DNA from: Sambucus nigra
Taxonomy: Eukaryota > Streptophyta > Magnoliopsida > Dipsacales > Adoxaceae
Direction of reading: 5' to 3'
DNA: 64,000 nt
Assembly: GCA_949130495.1 (NCBI GenBank)
Contig: OX422222.1
Span: forward strand, 272,976,109 to 273,040,108
Of this stretch, positions 37,081 to 47,866 are shown piece by piece (within the stretch, counting starts at the first letter, position 1; the number at the start of each line of letters is the position of its first letter). The position numbers were made by a program, and so were the translations under genes. The notes beneath the pieces are model-generated. The model searched no databases and was not told the DNA's origin. It was given only the letters and a program-made list of their open reading frames with translations.

Positions 37081-38381
37081 ATGGATAGGAAACATACCCT
37101 CAATCGCGGGTGGTGCCTGTGGAGTTGCTGCCTGGTGGACGTTACACGTCCGTACTGTAACTGCCCCTGCTGCACTGGAGCGGCTGGAATGGATGGTTGG
37201 GCTGGTACCGGAGCTGGTGCTGGAAGGGAGGCTGGAAAGAGTGGCCTCTGTGGATCATTATGGGCACCCTGCTGTTGTGGGGCCCTATCACACTCTGGAC
37301 AATCCTGGCGCTTATGGCCATTCTTTCCGCACACGAAACATCGGCCCCTAAAATTACCTCCCCTCTGACCCTGCTGACCACTGCCCTGCCACTGACCCTG
37401 TTAGCCCTGATGAAAACGCTGTTGGCCCTATTAGCCCTGCTGCTGGCGGTGTTGGCCTTGCTGGCCCTGCTGACCCAGCCTAAATCCCCCAAATCCCTGC
37501 CTGGAATCACCTGATCGGAACCGCTTGGCAGGGTCCCCCTGATGGGAACTCTGCTCATGCTGACGAGTCAGCCCCTGAGATGTCGGTGCTCCGCTAGCAC
37601 CACTACCCCTTGTCCTGCCCTGTTGGTCGGACTCTCCTGCTCGCTTGCTTCCCTGCAGATGGAAGCGGTGATCCTAACAGTGTAGTAAGGCAACATTGAG
37701 TACGTCTATGTAGGAGCTCAGAGACAGATTCCCTATAAGGTGCTGACGGATCGTCCAAGCTAACCCGTCCACAAATAATAGTATCTTCTTACTCTCAATG
37801 GGTGCCTCATCTGGAACTATAGTGAGAAGTCTTGTGAACTCCTCTTCATACTCAGCAATAGTAGAATTTTCCTGCTTCAAGTTCAGTAACTTCTGCCTCA
37901 TCTCAGTTTGCACGGCGGATGGAAAATATTTACGGCCAAACCGCTCCCAGAATGACTGAATCGGGATAAAATCCCTCTCCTCCAAAGTGGTGGTGGACTC
38001 CCACCACTGCAAAGCGGCCCCAACTATATTGAAGGAAGCCAGAAGCTGTTTCTGCACGTCTGTGCACTCATACACATACAGATACCTCTGTATGTCTTTC
38101 TTCCACTGGCTGACAATGATGATATCTGAACTACCCGAGAACTCAGGGGGATGAGCCTTCTGAAAGGCATCCCTAACCCGCTCCCATGCAAATGGAAGCT
38201 GTGTCGGTACTGGTGCCACTACCTAAACTTGGGGTGGAGCCTGCTGTACTACCGCTAGCGCGGCATTCACCGCCTGAGAAACGATAGCGGCTACCTCATT
38301 CGCATTCATCATTCCCTGAGCCGGAGCTACTGACTGCTCGGCTTGGGCATGCCTATCCTTTGGTGCACGTCACGGAGGCAT
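37056..38381 (-). pseudogene. gag: gag of the Tekay-like element
   Basis: Capsid and nucleocapsid protein. ATG at 38381 (MPP), then TGA at 38370-38372 where Arg (CGA) is likely, and TAG at 38223-38225 after APPQV. The capsid core is open for 181 codons (38219-37674): WERVRDAFQKAHPPEFSG, WWEST, FWERFGRKYFP and EYEEEFTRL are retrotransposon Gag hallmarks. After TAG at 37674-37676 comes a Gln/Gly-rich stretch with several Gln-to-stop changes (37390-37440), then the zinc knuckle CFVCGKNGHKRQDC (C-x2-C-x4-H-x4-C, about 37334-37290) and a Pro/Ala/Gln-rich tail. Confidence 0.88.
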
Positions 38382-38550
38382 CTGAAATGTGAAGAAATTT
38401 ATTAGTCTACAGTTATTATCAAATCTCAAACAACTGAAGACGTGATCATAAAAGAAAGAATACAACAATCCTAAAATAGGGCTCTATAACAAGAACGCTT
38501 AGCTGAAAGCAAAATAATTCGTACAGATCCTAAGGACACTAGAACCTGAT

Positions 38551-38562
38551 GCTCTGATACCA
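38551..38562 (-). other. Primer binding site, Tekay-like element
   Basis: The minus strand reads TGGTATCAGAGC two bases after the end of the 5' LTR. The leader to the gag ATG (38550-38382) has no ORF. Confidence 0.9.
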
Positions 38563-38564
38563 CC

Positions 38565-41521
38565 TGTGACACCCCGCCTAATTAAATACCGGGTGATCAG
38601 TCCTTTGTTAAATTATAATCAAGGTGAATGTTCGGTTCATTCTTAGCATCACTGTCGTAAAAATAACTATTCCAATTTCAAAACCCTAATTCATTAAGCT
38701 AAGTGTCAAAACCATTTTAGACATTACTTTCCAAATTTTGTTTTATAAACCAACATATAAAACTTTACATAATTCATAGTTAAAGAATCACACAACAACT
38801 ATCCTGGAACATATAATCCAAATAATTAAACATTCAACCAATTGATTCCAACATTAAAACTTAAAGGAAAACATCCTGACAATAATAAATCCCAAAGTGT
38901 AAATACTAGAAATAAATAAATCACAATATCCAATAAAAACAACTGAATGATGGAAAAGGGTGACACATGCCCAACTGGTTAAAATAAATGCTAGGAGTGG
39001 AATCAAGAAAATGAGGTCGTCTAAGCAAGAGGCCTGCAACTCCCACCTAAGATGCAGCGCGTTCCTTCCAAAGGATCCTATACAAGACGCCCCTGTGGCT
39101 GGGCACCTGTAATATATACATATATACAAGAGAGAAAAGAAAATGGAAATGGGTCAGAGCCCGATTGTAAAAACAGTTTAAAATTAGTTTAGCAAGTATT
39201 TAAAATGTTTACTGGCTAATGCAACAACATATTAGTGCGACACTCCCTTGAGAAATTCTCACCTCTCTTTTAATGTGCACATCTATCGCACTAACCTTAC
39301 CAACGGTTTAACTCTTCTTATCTTTGGTTGCTCGTAAGATTTAAATAGACAAATTTAATTGTTTAAGAGTTTAATTTCATTTAACCACAAGGTTCTAATT
39401 TAAACCTTATTTACTAATAAAGTTTCTCAGTAACATATCATACTTTTCAAACACCTATTCCCAAATTGAAATAATTATTCATTTCTTACTTACCATAGAC
39501 ACAACAGGTAGTTCCCAAATTTCAGAATTTAAATATATATATTAAATACTCATATAATATATATATTCTAACAGCACCCCACATAATAATTATGGTGCGG
39601 GTATACTCTGCTATCCAGTCCCCGTATCACTCGTACTAAGGGAAATACAAGCTCGGAATCACTCTCGAACTCTATTGACACAAAACACATACAATTTTGA
39701 GGCGAAGCATAGTTCCAAGTCTCTAAGAGGTTAGTACATGCCCCCACGTCTCTTAGTACCATTTTACTATTGATCCGATAGCCTGTACCAAAGGATTTCT
39801 ATCTTCTAGGGTACGAGTCAATATCCCCCATAAAGGTCCCATCGAGATAAGACTGTCCCATCTCGGTAACCTCATGGATGGCAAGTAGCGCGGGCATGAT
39901 TTTTACACGTATTTAGTATACGCATAAATACAGTCATATAAATATACTACTATTACCATAACAATTTAGGTACATTCTCACGACCCATAATTTATGATAT
40001 TTATCCTCATTTCTCATTATTTAGATATCACGTATAACAGTTCGTCTCTTATTTTAATTTGTGGGATTATTCCAACTCACTACGTAACACTCATGGATTC
40101 TTACCTTCCCAAGGTGAAATTTCAGTAGGTACTTAATCATTATTACAACGTAAGTTCTTTACGAGTCTCAACCTTTAACACGTATTTCCATTTCCCTTAA
40201 ATGTAAAACACCCCCGTGAAATGTTAATTTCGCCTTTCGTCAACAGTTCTATATATTTCTAAAGTCCTACTGGTCTTATTTATATCCAAAAATATTTTAT
40301 CATTAATATCCAAGATTGTCTAATCGTTTAAGTTGTAATGAACTATTTAAAAGGGAATATGAATTTTACAGGAGGGGTCGATCGATCGAACCATCGATCG
40401 ATCGATGCTCTATGGTCGATCGATCGATCAAGCAGGTATGGCGAAATCTGCAGAATACCAGTTACGGGTTCTATCATCCAAAATCATCCAAATCCAAATT
40501 TTTAACTCCCAAACTGCCATAAATTTATACCACAAACATTCTAAACCCAAATGAACAATATTCTACGTAATGCATGCGAGTTTTCATAAAGAATCATGGA
40601 TTAAAAGGGTCAAAATCTGTAAAATTCTCATGAACCCTAAAAATTTCTTTAACTTAATTCTTCTCATTCTTTTTCCAGAATTTCTACTTATAATCAATCA
40701 TAATTTCATGGTTTAACTTCTGCATGTGAAGGGAATTTCCAGAATAATGTTTATATCTCTATAACATGCGATTTCTAATCTCCAACATGGGTTTTCTTTC
40801 ATAAAAACTCATCATAATCAACCCTAAACTAATATGAATGAAGCATTAAATAAATTAAGCAAGATAAATACTTGCCTGGGAATTTTTTGCTTCTGATTTG
40901 TGGCTGAAAGCAGTGTGATTGTGATCCTTGTGGCGTGATCTAGCGTTTGGCAGTGACGGCGGTGCAAACGGAGGAGTTCTTGGCCTAGAACTCTTTGGCA
41001 AGCTCTCTATTTCCTTCTCTAATGGCCGTCTCTTGTTTTTGGTTGTGTTAGCCCTAGAAGACAACCATAAGTATCTGATATAACATTAAAATTTTCGTGA
41101 GTTTTCAGGCCTAAAAATGTAAAATGTCCAAAACGTCCTCCCGGGGTGTTAATTAGGCCTAAAAACGTCCCGAGACCCAAACTAAACCCCCGGGTACATT
41201 ATTTTGACTATATCGATCCTTTCGGACACTTTTGCGCACTCAAAATGACCATACGGGTGACTTATAATTTATTCACTTTTATTAATCAAAATTTAGTCCC
41301 GACACGACACGGGCGTGTCCCGACTTAAATTTCCAAAATTATCATTTTATTCACTCGTGACATTTAATAGAACCAATATTATATTACTTAGCTCATTTTA
41401 TTCACTCGTCACGTTAGTAATTATAAAAATAATTAATTTTCGGATTTATATTAAATTAGTAACTCACATTAAATTTAATAAATCCCCAAATTTATAAAGC
41501 ATAAAAATACGGGGTATTACA
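38565..41521 (-). repeat. 5' LTR of the minus-strand Tekay-like element
   Basis: 2957 bp; it differs from the 3' LTR mainly by small deletions, including 22 bp within the palindrome cluster and about 30 bp near 41395. Confidence 0.92.
40344..40431 (-). promoter_or_regulatory. Palindrome cluster plus TATA-like box, minus-strand 5' LTR
   Basis: TCGATCGA blocks at 40378-40431, one block fewer than the sister LTR. TTTAAATA at 40351-40344 is again 27 bp downstream on the minus strand. As the 5' LTR this would drive the element. Confidence 0.55.
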
Positions 41522-42324
41522 CCTAAGGCCATCAATAACTATCGGTTCCTCATCATGGCAGTTGACTATTTTTCAAAATGGGTGGAGGCAGAGCCAATGG
41601 TCATGATTACCGAACAAAAGACCTTCCAGTTCATCTGGAAAAATATTATATGCAGATATGGCCTCCCCAACACCCTCATCTCGGATAACGGGACTCAATT
41701 CAAGAATACATCTCTAGAGAAGTATTGTGAAAGGGTGAGTATCAAGCAATTCTTCTCTACCCCAGGCCGACCTCAAGCCAATGGGCAAACGAAAGTTACA
41801 AATAGGACAATCCTATATGGGATCAAGAAGAGACTTGAGGAGGCAAAAGGAAGATGGGTGAGGAGTTATATGTTGTACTGTGGGCTTACAGGACAATGGC
41901 GAAGGCCTCTACCAAAGAAACCTCGTTCATGCTGGCTTATGGCTCAGAAGCCATCATCCCCACCAAGATTGGGTTTCCTACTCACAAGGTCCAAATGTAT
42001 GACCCCCAGAGAAATATAGAAGAGAGGAGACTTGACTTAGACCTGTTTGAGGAAAGGAGGGAAGACGCCGAGATAAGGCAAGCTGCCTACTAGTAGAGGA
42101 CTGCAAGGTTTTACAACCAGAGGGTGAAGCATAGGCCAATTGCAGTGGGGAACTTTGTCCTCAAAAAGACTTGGCAAAAGCCCAAAAAGCTCCACCCAAA
42201 TTGGCATGGCCCATATAGGGTTATCGATGAAGTGTTCCCTGAAACCTATAGACTAGAAAACCTAGAAGGGGAACCCTTTTCCACCCCCTGGAATGCAGAT
42301 CATTTGAAGAAATACTATCAATAA
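41522..42324 (+). pseudogene. Integrase catalytic and C-terminal part, Tat element
   Basis: Continues the frame cut at 30723. PKAINNYRFLIMAVDYFSKW carries the first catalytic Asp, SDNGTQF the second. The third position, Glu in most integrases, reads Lys here (GRPQANGQTKVTNRT), a G-to-A change that would inactivate the enzyme. A frameshift near 41855 shifts to a frame with LWAYRT, ETSFMLAYGSEA, two adjacent TAG codons (42091-42096) where Gln-Gln fits, then ARFYNQRVKHR and the C-terminal GPYRVIDEVFPETYRLENLEG and WNADHLKKYY. The ORF ends at the normal place (42324). Confidence 0.88.
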
Positions 42325-42458
42325 TTTTGTAAAGGCCTATCGGACCACAGTTGTAATTAATGCGTTTCTCTAACAAAACTCTTGGAATGTTAATGATAAT
42401 GTCACATTGATCCCTCATTTTGTGTTCGATTAATTCTAGTGTGATTGGGGTGATGCTC

Positions 42459-43915
42459 GCTAAGTCCACCCTCGGCTATGATGAGGGTCAATGGTGGGGA
42501 CAACCCCTCATTTACCCTCAAGAAAGAGGAGGGGGGACATGATTGAAAACATCTTTAAATCGATGGAAAGCCACCCTCGGCTATAATGAGGGTCAATGGT
42601 GGGGACGACCCCTCTTTGCCCTCAAGGAAGATGAGGGGGGACTTAATTGAAAAACCATTAAGTTGGTAAAAACCAACATCGGCTATGATGAGGGTCAATG
42701 GTGGGGATGACCCCTCCTTTACCCTCAAGAAAGATGAGGGGGGACTTGATTGAAAACATCATTAAATTGATGGAAAACCACCCTCGGCTATAATGAGGGT
42801 CAATGGTGGGGACGACCCCTCCTTTGCCTTCAAGAAAGACGAGGGGGGACTTAATTGAAAAACCATTAAGTTGGTAAAAACCACCCTCGGCTATAATGAG
42901 GGTCAATTGGGGGGGGGGGGGGGGGGGGGCGATCCCTCCTTTGACCTCAAGAACGACGAGGGGGACTTAATTGAAAACATTATTAAGTTGGTGGAAGCCA
43001 CCCTCGGCTATGATGAGGGCAAATGGTGGGGACGACCCCTCCTTTACCCTCAAGAAAGACGAGGGGGGACTTAATTGAAAACATCATTAAATTGATGAAA
43101 AACCACCCTCGTCTATGATGAGGGTCAATGGTGGGGACGACCCCTCCTTTACCTTCAAGAAAGACGAGGGGGGACTTGATTGAAAACATCATTAAGTTGG
43201 TAAAAACCACCCTCGGCTATAATGAGGGTCAATGGAGAGGACGACCCCTCATTTTCCCTCAAGAAAGACGAGGGGGGACTTAATTGAAAACATCATTAAG
43301 TTGGTGGAAGCCACCCTCGGCTATGATGAGGGCAAATGGTGGAGACGACCCCTCCTTTACCCTCAAGAAAGACGAGGGGGGACTTAATTGAAAAACCATT
43401 AAGTTGGTAAAAACCACCCTCGGCTATAATGAGGGTCAATTGGGGGGGGGGGGGACGACCCCTCCTTTGCCATCAAGAAAGACGAGGGGGGACTAAATTG
43501 AAAACATCATTAAGTTGGTAGAAGCCACCCTCGGCTATAATGAGGGTCAATGGTAGGGACGACCCCTCCTTTGCCCTCAAGAAAGACGAGGGGGGACTTA
43601 ATTGAAAACATCATTAAGTTGGTGGAAGCCACCCTCGGCTATGATGAGGGAAAATGGTGGGGATGAGCCCTCCTTTACCCTCAAGAAAGACGAGGGGGGA
43701 CTTAATTGAAAATATCATTAAATTGATGAAAAACCACCCTCGACTATAATGAGGGTCAATGGTGGGGACGACCCCTCCTTTTCCCTCAAGAAAGACGAGG
43801 GGGGACTTTATTGAAAACATCATTAAGTTGATGGAAGCCACCCTCGGCTAGGATAAGGGCAAATGGTAGGGATGACCCCTCCTTTACCCTCAAGAAAGAC
43901 GAGGGAGGGGTTAGT
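42459..43915 (+). repeat. 104-bp tandem array in the 3' region of the Tat element
   Basis: About 14 head-to-tail units. GAGGGTCAATGG or GAGGGCAAATGG recurs at 42483, 42588, 42690, 42795, 42898, 43015, 43120, 43224, 43328, 43431, 43542, 43646, 43751 and 43855, so spacing is 102-105 bp except where G-runs add length. Each unit has CCACCCTCGGCTATAATGAGGG, an inverted CCCTC/GAGGG pair, and a CCCCTCCTTT-CCTCAAGAAAGA half. Open frames here are by-products of the repeat. Confidence 0.92.
42909..42929 (+). repeat. Run of 21 G within the tandem array
   Basis: An uninterrupted G21 tract replaces the usual GGTGGGGA of a unit; a second run of 13 G occurs at 43442-43454. Confidence 0.9.
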
Positions 43916-43921
43916 GATATT

Positions 43922-44073
43922 GTTAATTTAAAAACATCACAATGCAAGTCATGCAAGAGAAGTATTGAAGACAACAAGAGGCATTATATTACAGAATGTT
44001 AATATTTGTTCAACAAAAGTAAGGTACAAAAATATTGGTTACATGAAGAGGGTATGGGCTACAGACAGCCACC
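43922..44073. other. Spacer between array and antisense ORF
   Basis: Short AT-rich stretch; by position it would be the 3' untranslated region of the antisense transcript. Confidence 0.4.
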
Positions 44074-46186
44074 TTATGGAGCAACGTAAGAGGGAAAGGC
44101 CTCAACATCTACGAGAGATTCTTCTATGACCAAGATAGGCTGAGCCTCAAATGTGCTTATGCCTTCTACATGCTGAGATTCCACTTGAGCTAGGGCTTCA
44201 GCAATAAGGGGATCATCCAGTTGAACTGCCTCAAGAAAGGGACGGACAGATGATACTGCATCAGCAAACTTAAGGACGACCCAATGACAGGTCATCCTAA
44301 TCCCCCTCTCTAAGTATTCAATACTGAAGCCTTGAAACTCATCTGAGAGTCTATAGGCCTCCACAGCATCGACCTCGGCTTTCTTTACAGCCCCAAGTTG
44401 ATCAAGGTCGCATCCTTGTCTTTTATAAGCAAGTCCTTGGCCTTCAGGTCTGCATCATGTTGCTTCATCAACTCGTCCAGGACCCTTGCATGTTCAGTCC
44501 TTGCACTCTCCCATTCAGCCTTTGCAGTCTCAAGCTCTGTCTGCAGGTCAGCCTCGTGCTAAATGGCCCTCTCGGCTTCATGAATTTTTTGTTGGTTTTC
44601 ATCCATCCAGTTAGTGGCCGAGGTAAAAGCACACACAGACTGCATAGAAAAAGACACTTGTTAAGAGGCCGAGGAAAAAGTTGGTGAAAAATTCAAACTA
44701 AGTGAATTGAAAACAAATACCTGAGCCATAGTGTGCAGACCATAGTCATACACCTTGGCCGGGGTCATCTTCGACAGGAAATCATAGTCGACAGCCGAGG
44801 GGGCAGAGAACAGAGAAGCTTTAGGCGCCCTCAGATTGGCTATCAGGGAAGACGACTCAACCTTAAAAAATGCTAAGTTTTGGGACCATAAGGCTCCCAT
44901 TATGGAAGAGGAACCAGTCCCCTTAGATGCCTCCACCCTTGCCCTCGTCCTAGAATTCGTCCAAGGGTCAGCAAGGACTTCAGGCTCTTTCCTTTTATGA
45001 CTATCGGTGGTCGGCTCATCATGCGTCGGCCCCACGGCCTTTGACTTCCTCGGAGCCTGCTGAGGCTCCTTGCCCTTCTTCTTGCCTAAACCAGATAATA
45101 ATCTTGGGGCAGTCATTTCCCAAAGATAATCCGAGATACCTACAGGATGACCTGAAAAGGAGATGACACGTCAGAAAAATACAGAGGCAAAGATGAAACA
45201 CTTGGAAAAAAGCAAAGATTGAGCAAAAAATAATAATAACTCACATAGCTCTGTCAAGGGGCCGACCCTCAAACTAGTTTCTTTGAGGAACCGAGGGGTC
45301 ATCAGATCTTCAAACTTTACAAGTCCACCCTCTTTCCCTCGTTCTCTCAAATACTCGACTATGTACTTTTCATCCAGACTAAGTCCAGGGTCTGACCTAG
45401 CCTTCATAGAGGGGTTAGACCATCTCCTTAGAACTCTTGGACGATCGTCCAAAGGCTGAGCCTAGGCATCAAATTCCCATTCCTCACATATGAAGAAAAA
45501 TCTCTCTTCCAATCGTGGTTAGAGGTTTATGCCACATGGAGAAGTTTTTTATCGGACCTCCTCGCCCCTAGATGATAGTATCCAGGCTGTTTGGACGAGG
45601 AAGTGATATTATAACAGGCCAAAAACACATCGGCTGAAGGCTCGTCCGTGAAGGTATTCTTCTATAAGGAGACATAACCGAGGATCATCCTCCAGGAGTT
45701 GGGAGGAAGTTAGGAGGGGGAAGCATCGAGGGCTGACAATATATTGACTATGAAAGGGTGCAGAGGGAGCCTAACACCGACCTTAAACATCTGTTCATAT
45801 ACTGCGACCTCTCCCTCGTCACCCTCAAAGACTTTCTCAGACTCAGAGGGGACCCTCATACTTAGGTTGAGGGTCACACCAAATATATGCCTCCATAACA
45901 GGAGGTCACGATCCCTGATGGTGGAAACGTAAGTCGAGGCATAGGAGGTATCAACTTGGTTAGCGTATGAGTCCTCACCATCATCCTTAGTCCCCTCTCC
46001 CTCGGCCTCATCACCTGTCAGAGGTCCATGAGGAAAGGTCATCTGGAAGGCATGAGGGGATAGAGTTATCACAGGAATAGCCTCGGAAGGGACTACTCCC
46101 TCGGCCTATCGTCCTGGGCTAAGATCAGACGTCTCTCTCCTCCCAGAAGGCCCAGCGCCAGTTGGTGACGATGCTCTCTCATCCAT
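44074..46186 (-). pseudogene. Antisense ORF (aORF) of the Tat element
   Basis: Opposite in strand to gag-pol, between integrase and 3' LTR, the place of the known antisense ORF of Tat elements (function unknown; often annotated as putative gypsy-type transposon protein). From a possible ATG at 46186: an acidic Ser-rich N-terminus, then LPLHPFIVNILSALDASPS and LPPNSWRMILGYVS (45790-45660), which match the family's conserved core. Further on: a basic Lys-rich region (45110-45000) and a predicted coiled coil (44640-44400), ending VEAFPSYVAP at 44074. Main open pieces are 46072-45710, 45452-45171, 45116-44661 and 44364-44074. At least six TAG/TAA interruptions lie where Gln fits. Introns cannot be excluded. 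Confidence 0.7.
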
Positions 46187-47028
46187 CTCTCCTGAATAAC
46201 TCTCGGTTGGACGATAAGACGACCCACAAGACTCAGATGGTAATATTGTGGCTAATGGAATGGGAAAAATGGGTCATACCCAATTAGGGTCGGCCCCTCA
46301 TCTTCTCTCCTCTTCTTCCTCTATTCGTCTAATCTCTACGAAGAGCTTCTCTCTCAGAGATGGGAATTCAGCGGCTAAATTGTAAAGCCTCCTAAGCATT
46401 AAAGGGAAGACCCTACACTTAGAAGCATAAGATAACTACAAACAATCTCACAACTGACTAAGTTGGACTTTTGGATCAAAACCAAGGTAAGGAAAAGGTT
46501 TTGATCAAGAACACTCAAGAAAGGGAAGAACTCGACTTACCGAAGAAGGCACCGGAAAAAAGAAGAAAACCCTAGAAACACTACAAGGGGTGTCAACCCC
46601 AATGCATGAAATGAAAGCGAAGATTAAAAATGGGATTTATGGCAAAGAAAAGTACCTAGGGACGAAAGCAAATGCTGAACGGAGCTTGGTACAGAGAGGT
46701 TGCAGAAATGGCTATGGAAGCTGTTGAGAAGCTAGAGAGAGAGAGTTCAGGCGCGAAGAAGAAGGGGAAATGACTTAAAAATTATTTAAATATCTTGCTA
46801 ATGAGTGGGCCCATTAACCAAGGCAGAGCATAACCCACGAGGAGGGCATCATTAGGGCACAAAGTCCCAAGCAAAGTGTGCAGCTGTCATGCCTAGGAAA
46901 ATGGAACGTCAGTGGATATCTGCCTAGGTGTCACATCAGATTGACAGGTGTCCTTCATCTAACTGTCCATACACTTATCTCAAAAGTAACACTATCCCTC
47001 AGCCATCTCAACAACATCTATGGCTAAG
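46187..47028 (-). other. Region upstream of the antisense ORF
   Basis: No conserved domain. Minus-strand reading continues the acidic frame for about 40 codons beyond 46186 with one TGA, so the true start may be further up. Purine-rich stretches near 46500-46770 could be its 5' leader. No clear TATA box. Confidence 0.35.
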
Positions 47029-47042
47029 GGCTGGGGGGTGAT
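47029..47042 (+). other. Polypurine tract of the Tat element
   Basis: AAGGGCTGGGGGGTG-type purine run directly before the 3' LTR start TGATATAC at 47043. Confidence 0.8.
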
Positions 47043-47830
47043 TGATATACCCATATATACTCTCGGCCAGGCCGAGGGAGCCCTCCACCAAGGTGGGACC
47101 AAGACGGTATCTTGACCCCTCATCAGACCCAGACGACCCTTCAAGGGGTCGACCCCTCATCATAACCAGACGACCCTCCAAGGGGCTGACCCCTCATCAG
47201 GACCAGACGACACTCCGAGGGTACGATGGTACGAGGCCTAAACTAGTCCAGACTCACTGCCAGAAGGAATTTTTCCCTCACCCTCCTATCATAGGCCGAG
47301 GGTGACATCATCACAATGCTTGGTTTAGGAGATGCGTGAAACAGTGCACGTAAGGCTCATGTGGCACGTGGTAGACCGTTATAACAATATCACCCCCTCA
47401 CGTGAGGGAATATTGTGTCATCATTAATCACAGGTGGCATCTACAGGTGTCAGCAGGGGATTGGCTAGATCATCATTCGCATGCACCATGCATGTTTGGG
47501 GGGTACACAAAACCCCCAAGACCTATATATACTTGTCACCTACAACCCTACAAAGGGATCGATAAATTGTAACCCTAGCAAAAAAACTTTGCTTATACAC
47601 ATAGTAGAGAGGGAAAGTGAGCTTATGTCCATTAGTGCCCATACTTAATGGATCACACACTTATAGTGGATGTAGGCCTAATTCGCTGAACCACTATACA
47701 TCATTGTCTTATTACTCTTATACTCATCTCCTTCTTCACACATACACACTTATACATCTATGGCTTCCATGGTACTTACACTTTGAGCTTATCATCACTT
47801 ATGTGGTGGTGCTAGATTTCAGCATCATCA
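47043..47830 (+). repeat. Tat 3' LTR
   Basis: 788 bp, near-identical to the 5' LTR, with the same TATA (47524-47531) and 37-bp sub-repeats. Followed by target copy GTCAC (47831-47835). Confidence 0.92.
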
Positions 47831-47835
47831 GTCAC

Positions 47836-47866
47836 CACCATCGGATATATCGAGAAGAGAGGATTA
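47836..47866 (+). repeat. S1 LTR, segment 2
   Basis: 31 bp left between the Tat insertion and S2. They continue the S1 sequence (CACCGTCAC joined to CACCATCGG). The last five bases, GATTA, may be the target copy of S2 (TATTA on the other side). Confidence 0.7.

Larger units (their letters stand above)
30724..41521 (-). mobile_element. Full-length Tekay-like Ty3/gypsy chromovirus inserted in the Tat integrase
   Basis: 10,798 bp. On the minus strand: 5' LTR 41521-38565, PBS at 38562-38551, gag, PR, RT, RNase H, integrase with chromodomain-like tail, GGGACGAAATTCC motif, polypurine tract, 3' LTR 33729-30724. The LTRs are close to identical over long stretches, so insertion is more recent than Tk1. 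No target duplication is visible (GCCCC before, CCTAA after), and the Tat frame around it lacks about one codon. Confidence 0.92.
24592..47830 (+). mobile_element. Tat-lineage Ty3/gypsy element with antisense ORF
   Basis: LTRs 24592-25391 and 47043-47830, target duplication GTCAC on both sides, PBS TGGCGCCGTCTGTAGG and a polypurine tract. Domain order is gag, PR, RT, RNase H, second RNase H, integrase, then tandem repeats and a long antisense ORF. The duplicated archaeal-type RNase H, the antisense ORF and the repeat-rich 3' region are established marks of the Tat lineage. After removing the nested 10.8-kb element (30724-41521) its length is about 12.4 kb. All coding parts carry stops or frameshifts. 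Confidence 0.9.

Noticed and set aside
37081..37514. Plus-strand frames of 95-105 codons rich in Leu and Trp
   Set aside because: Shadows of the Gln/Pro-rich gag on the minus strand.
42459..43915. CRISPR-like array
   Set aside because: Units are contiguous 104-bp tandem copies without unique spacers, in a plant retrotransposon.
42658..43977. Minus-strand frames repeating FSIKSPLVFLEGKGGVVPTI
   Set aside because: They are the 104-bp tandem unit read in one frame; no start context or conservation suggests coding.
24592..47830. TAG reassigned to Gln as a genetic code change
   Set aside because: The same regions contain frameshifts, TAA and TGA stops and lost catalytic residues, so cytosine deamination in dead elements is the simpler reading.
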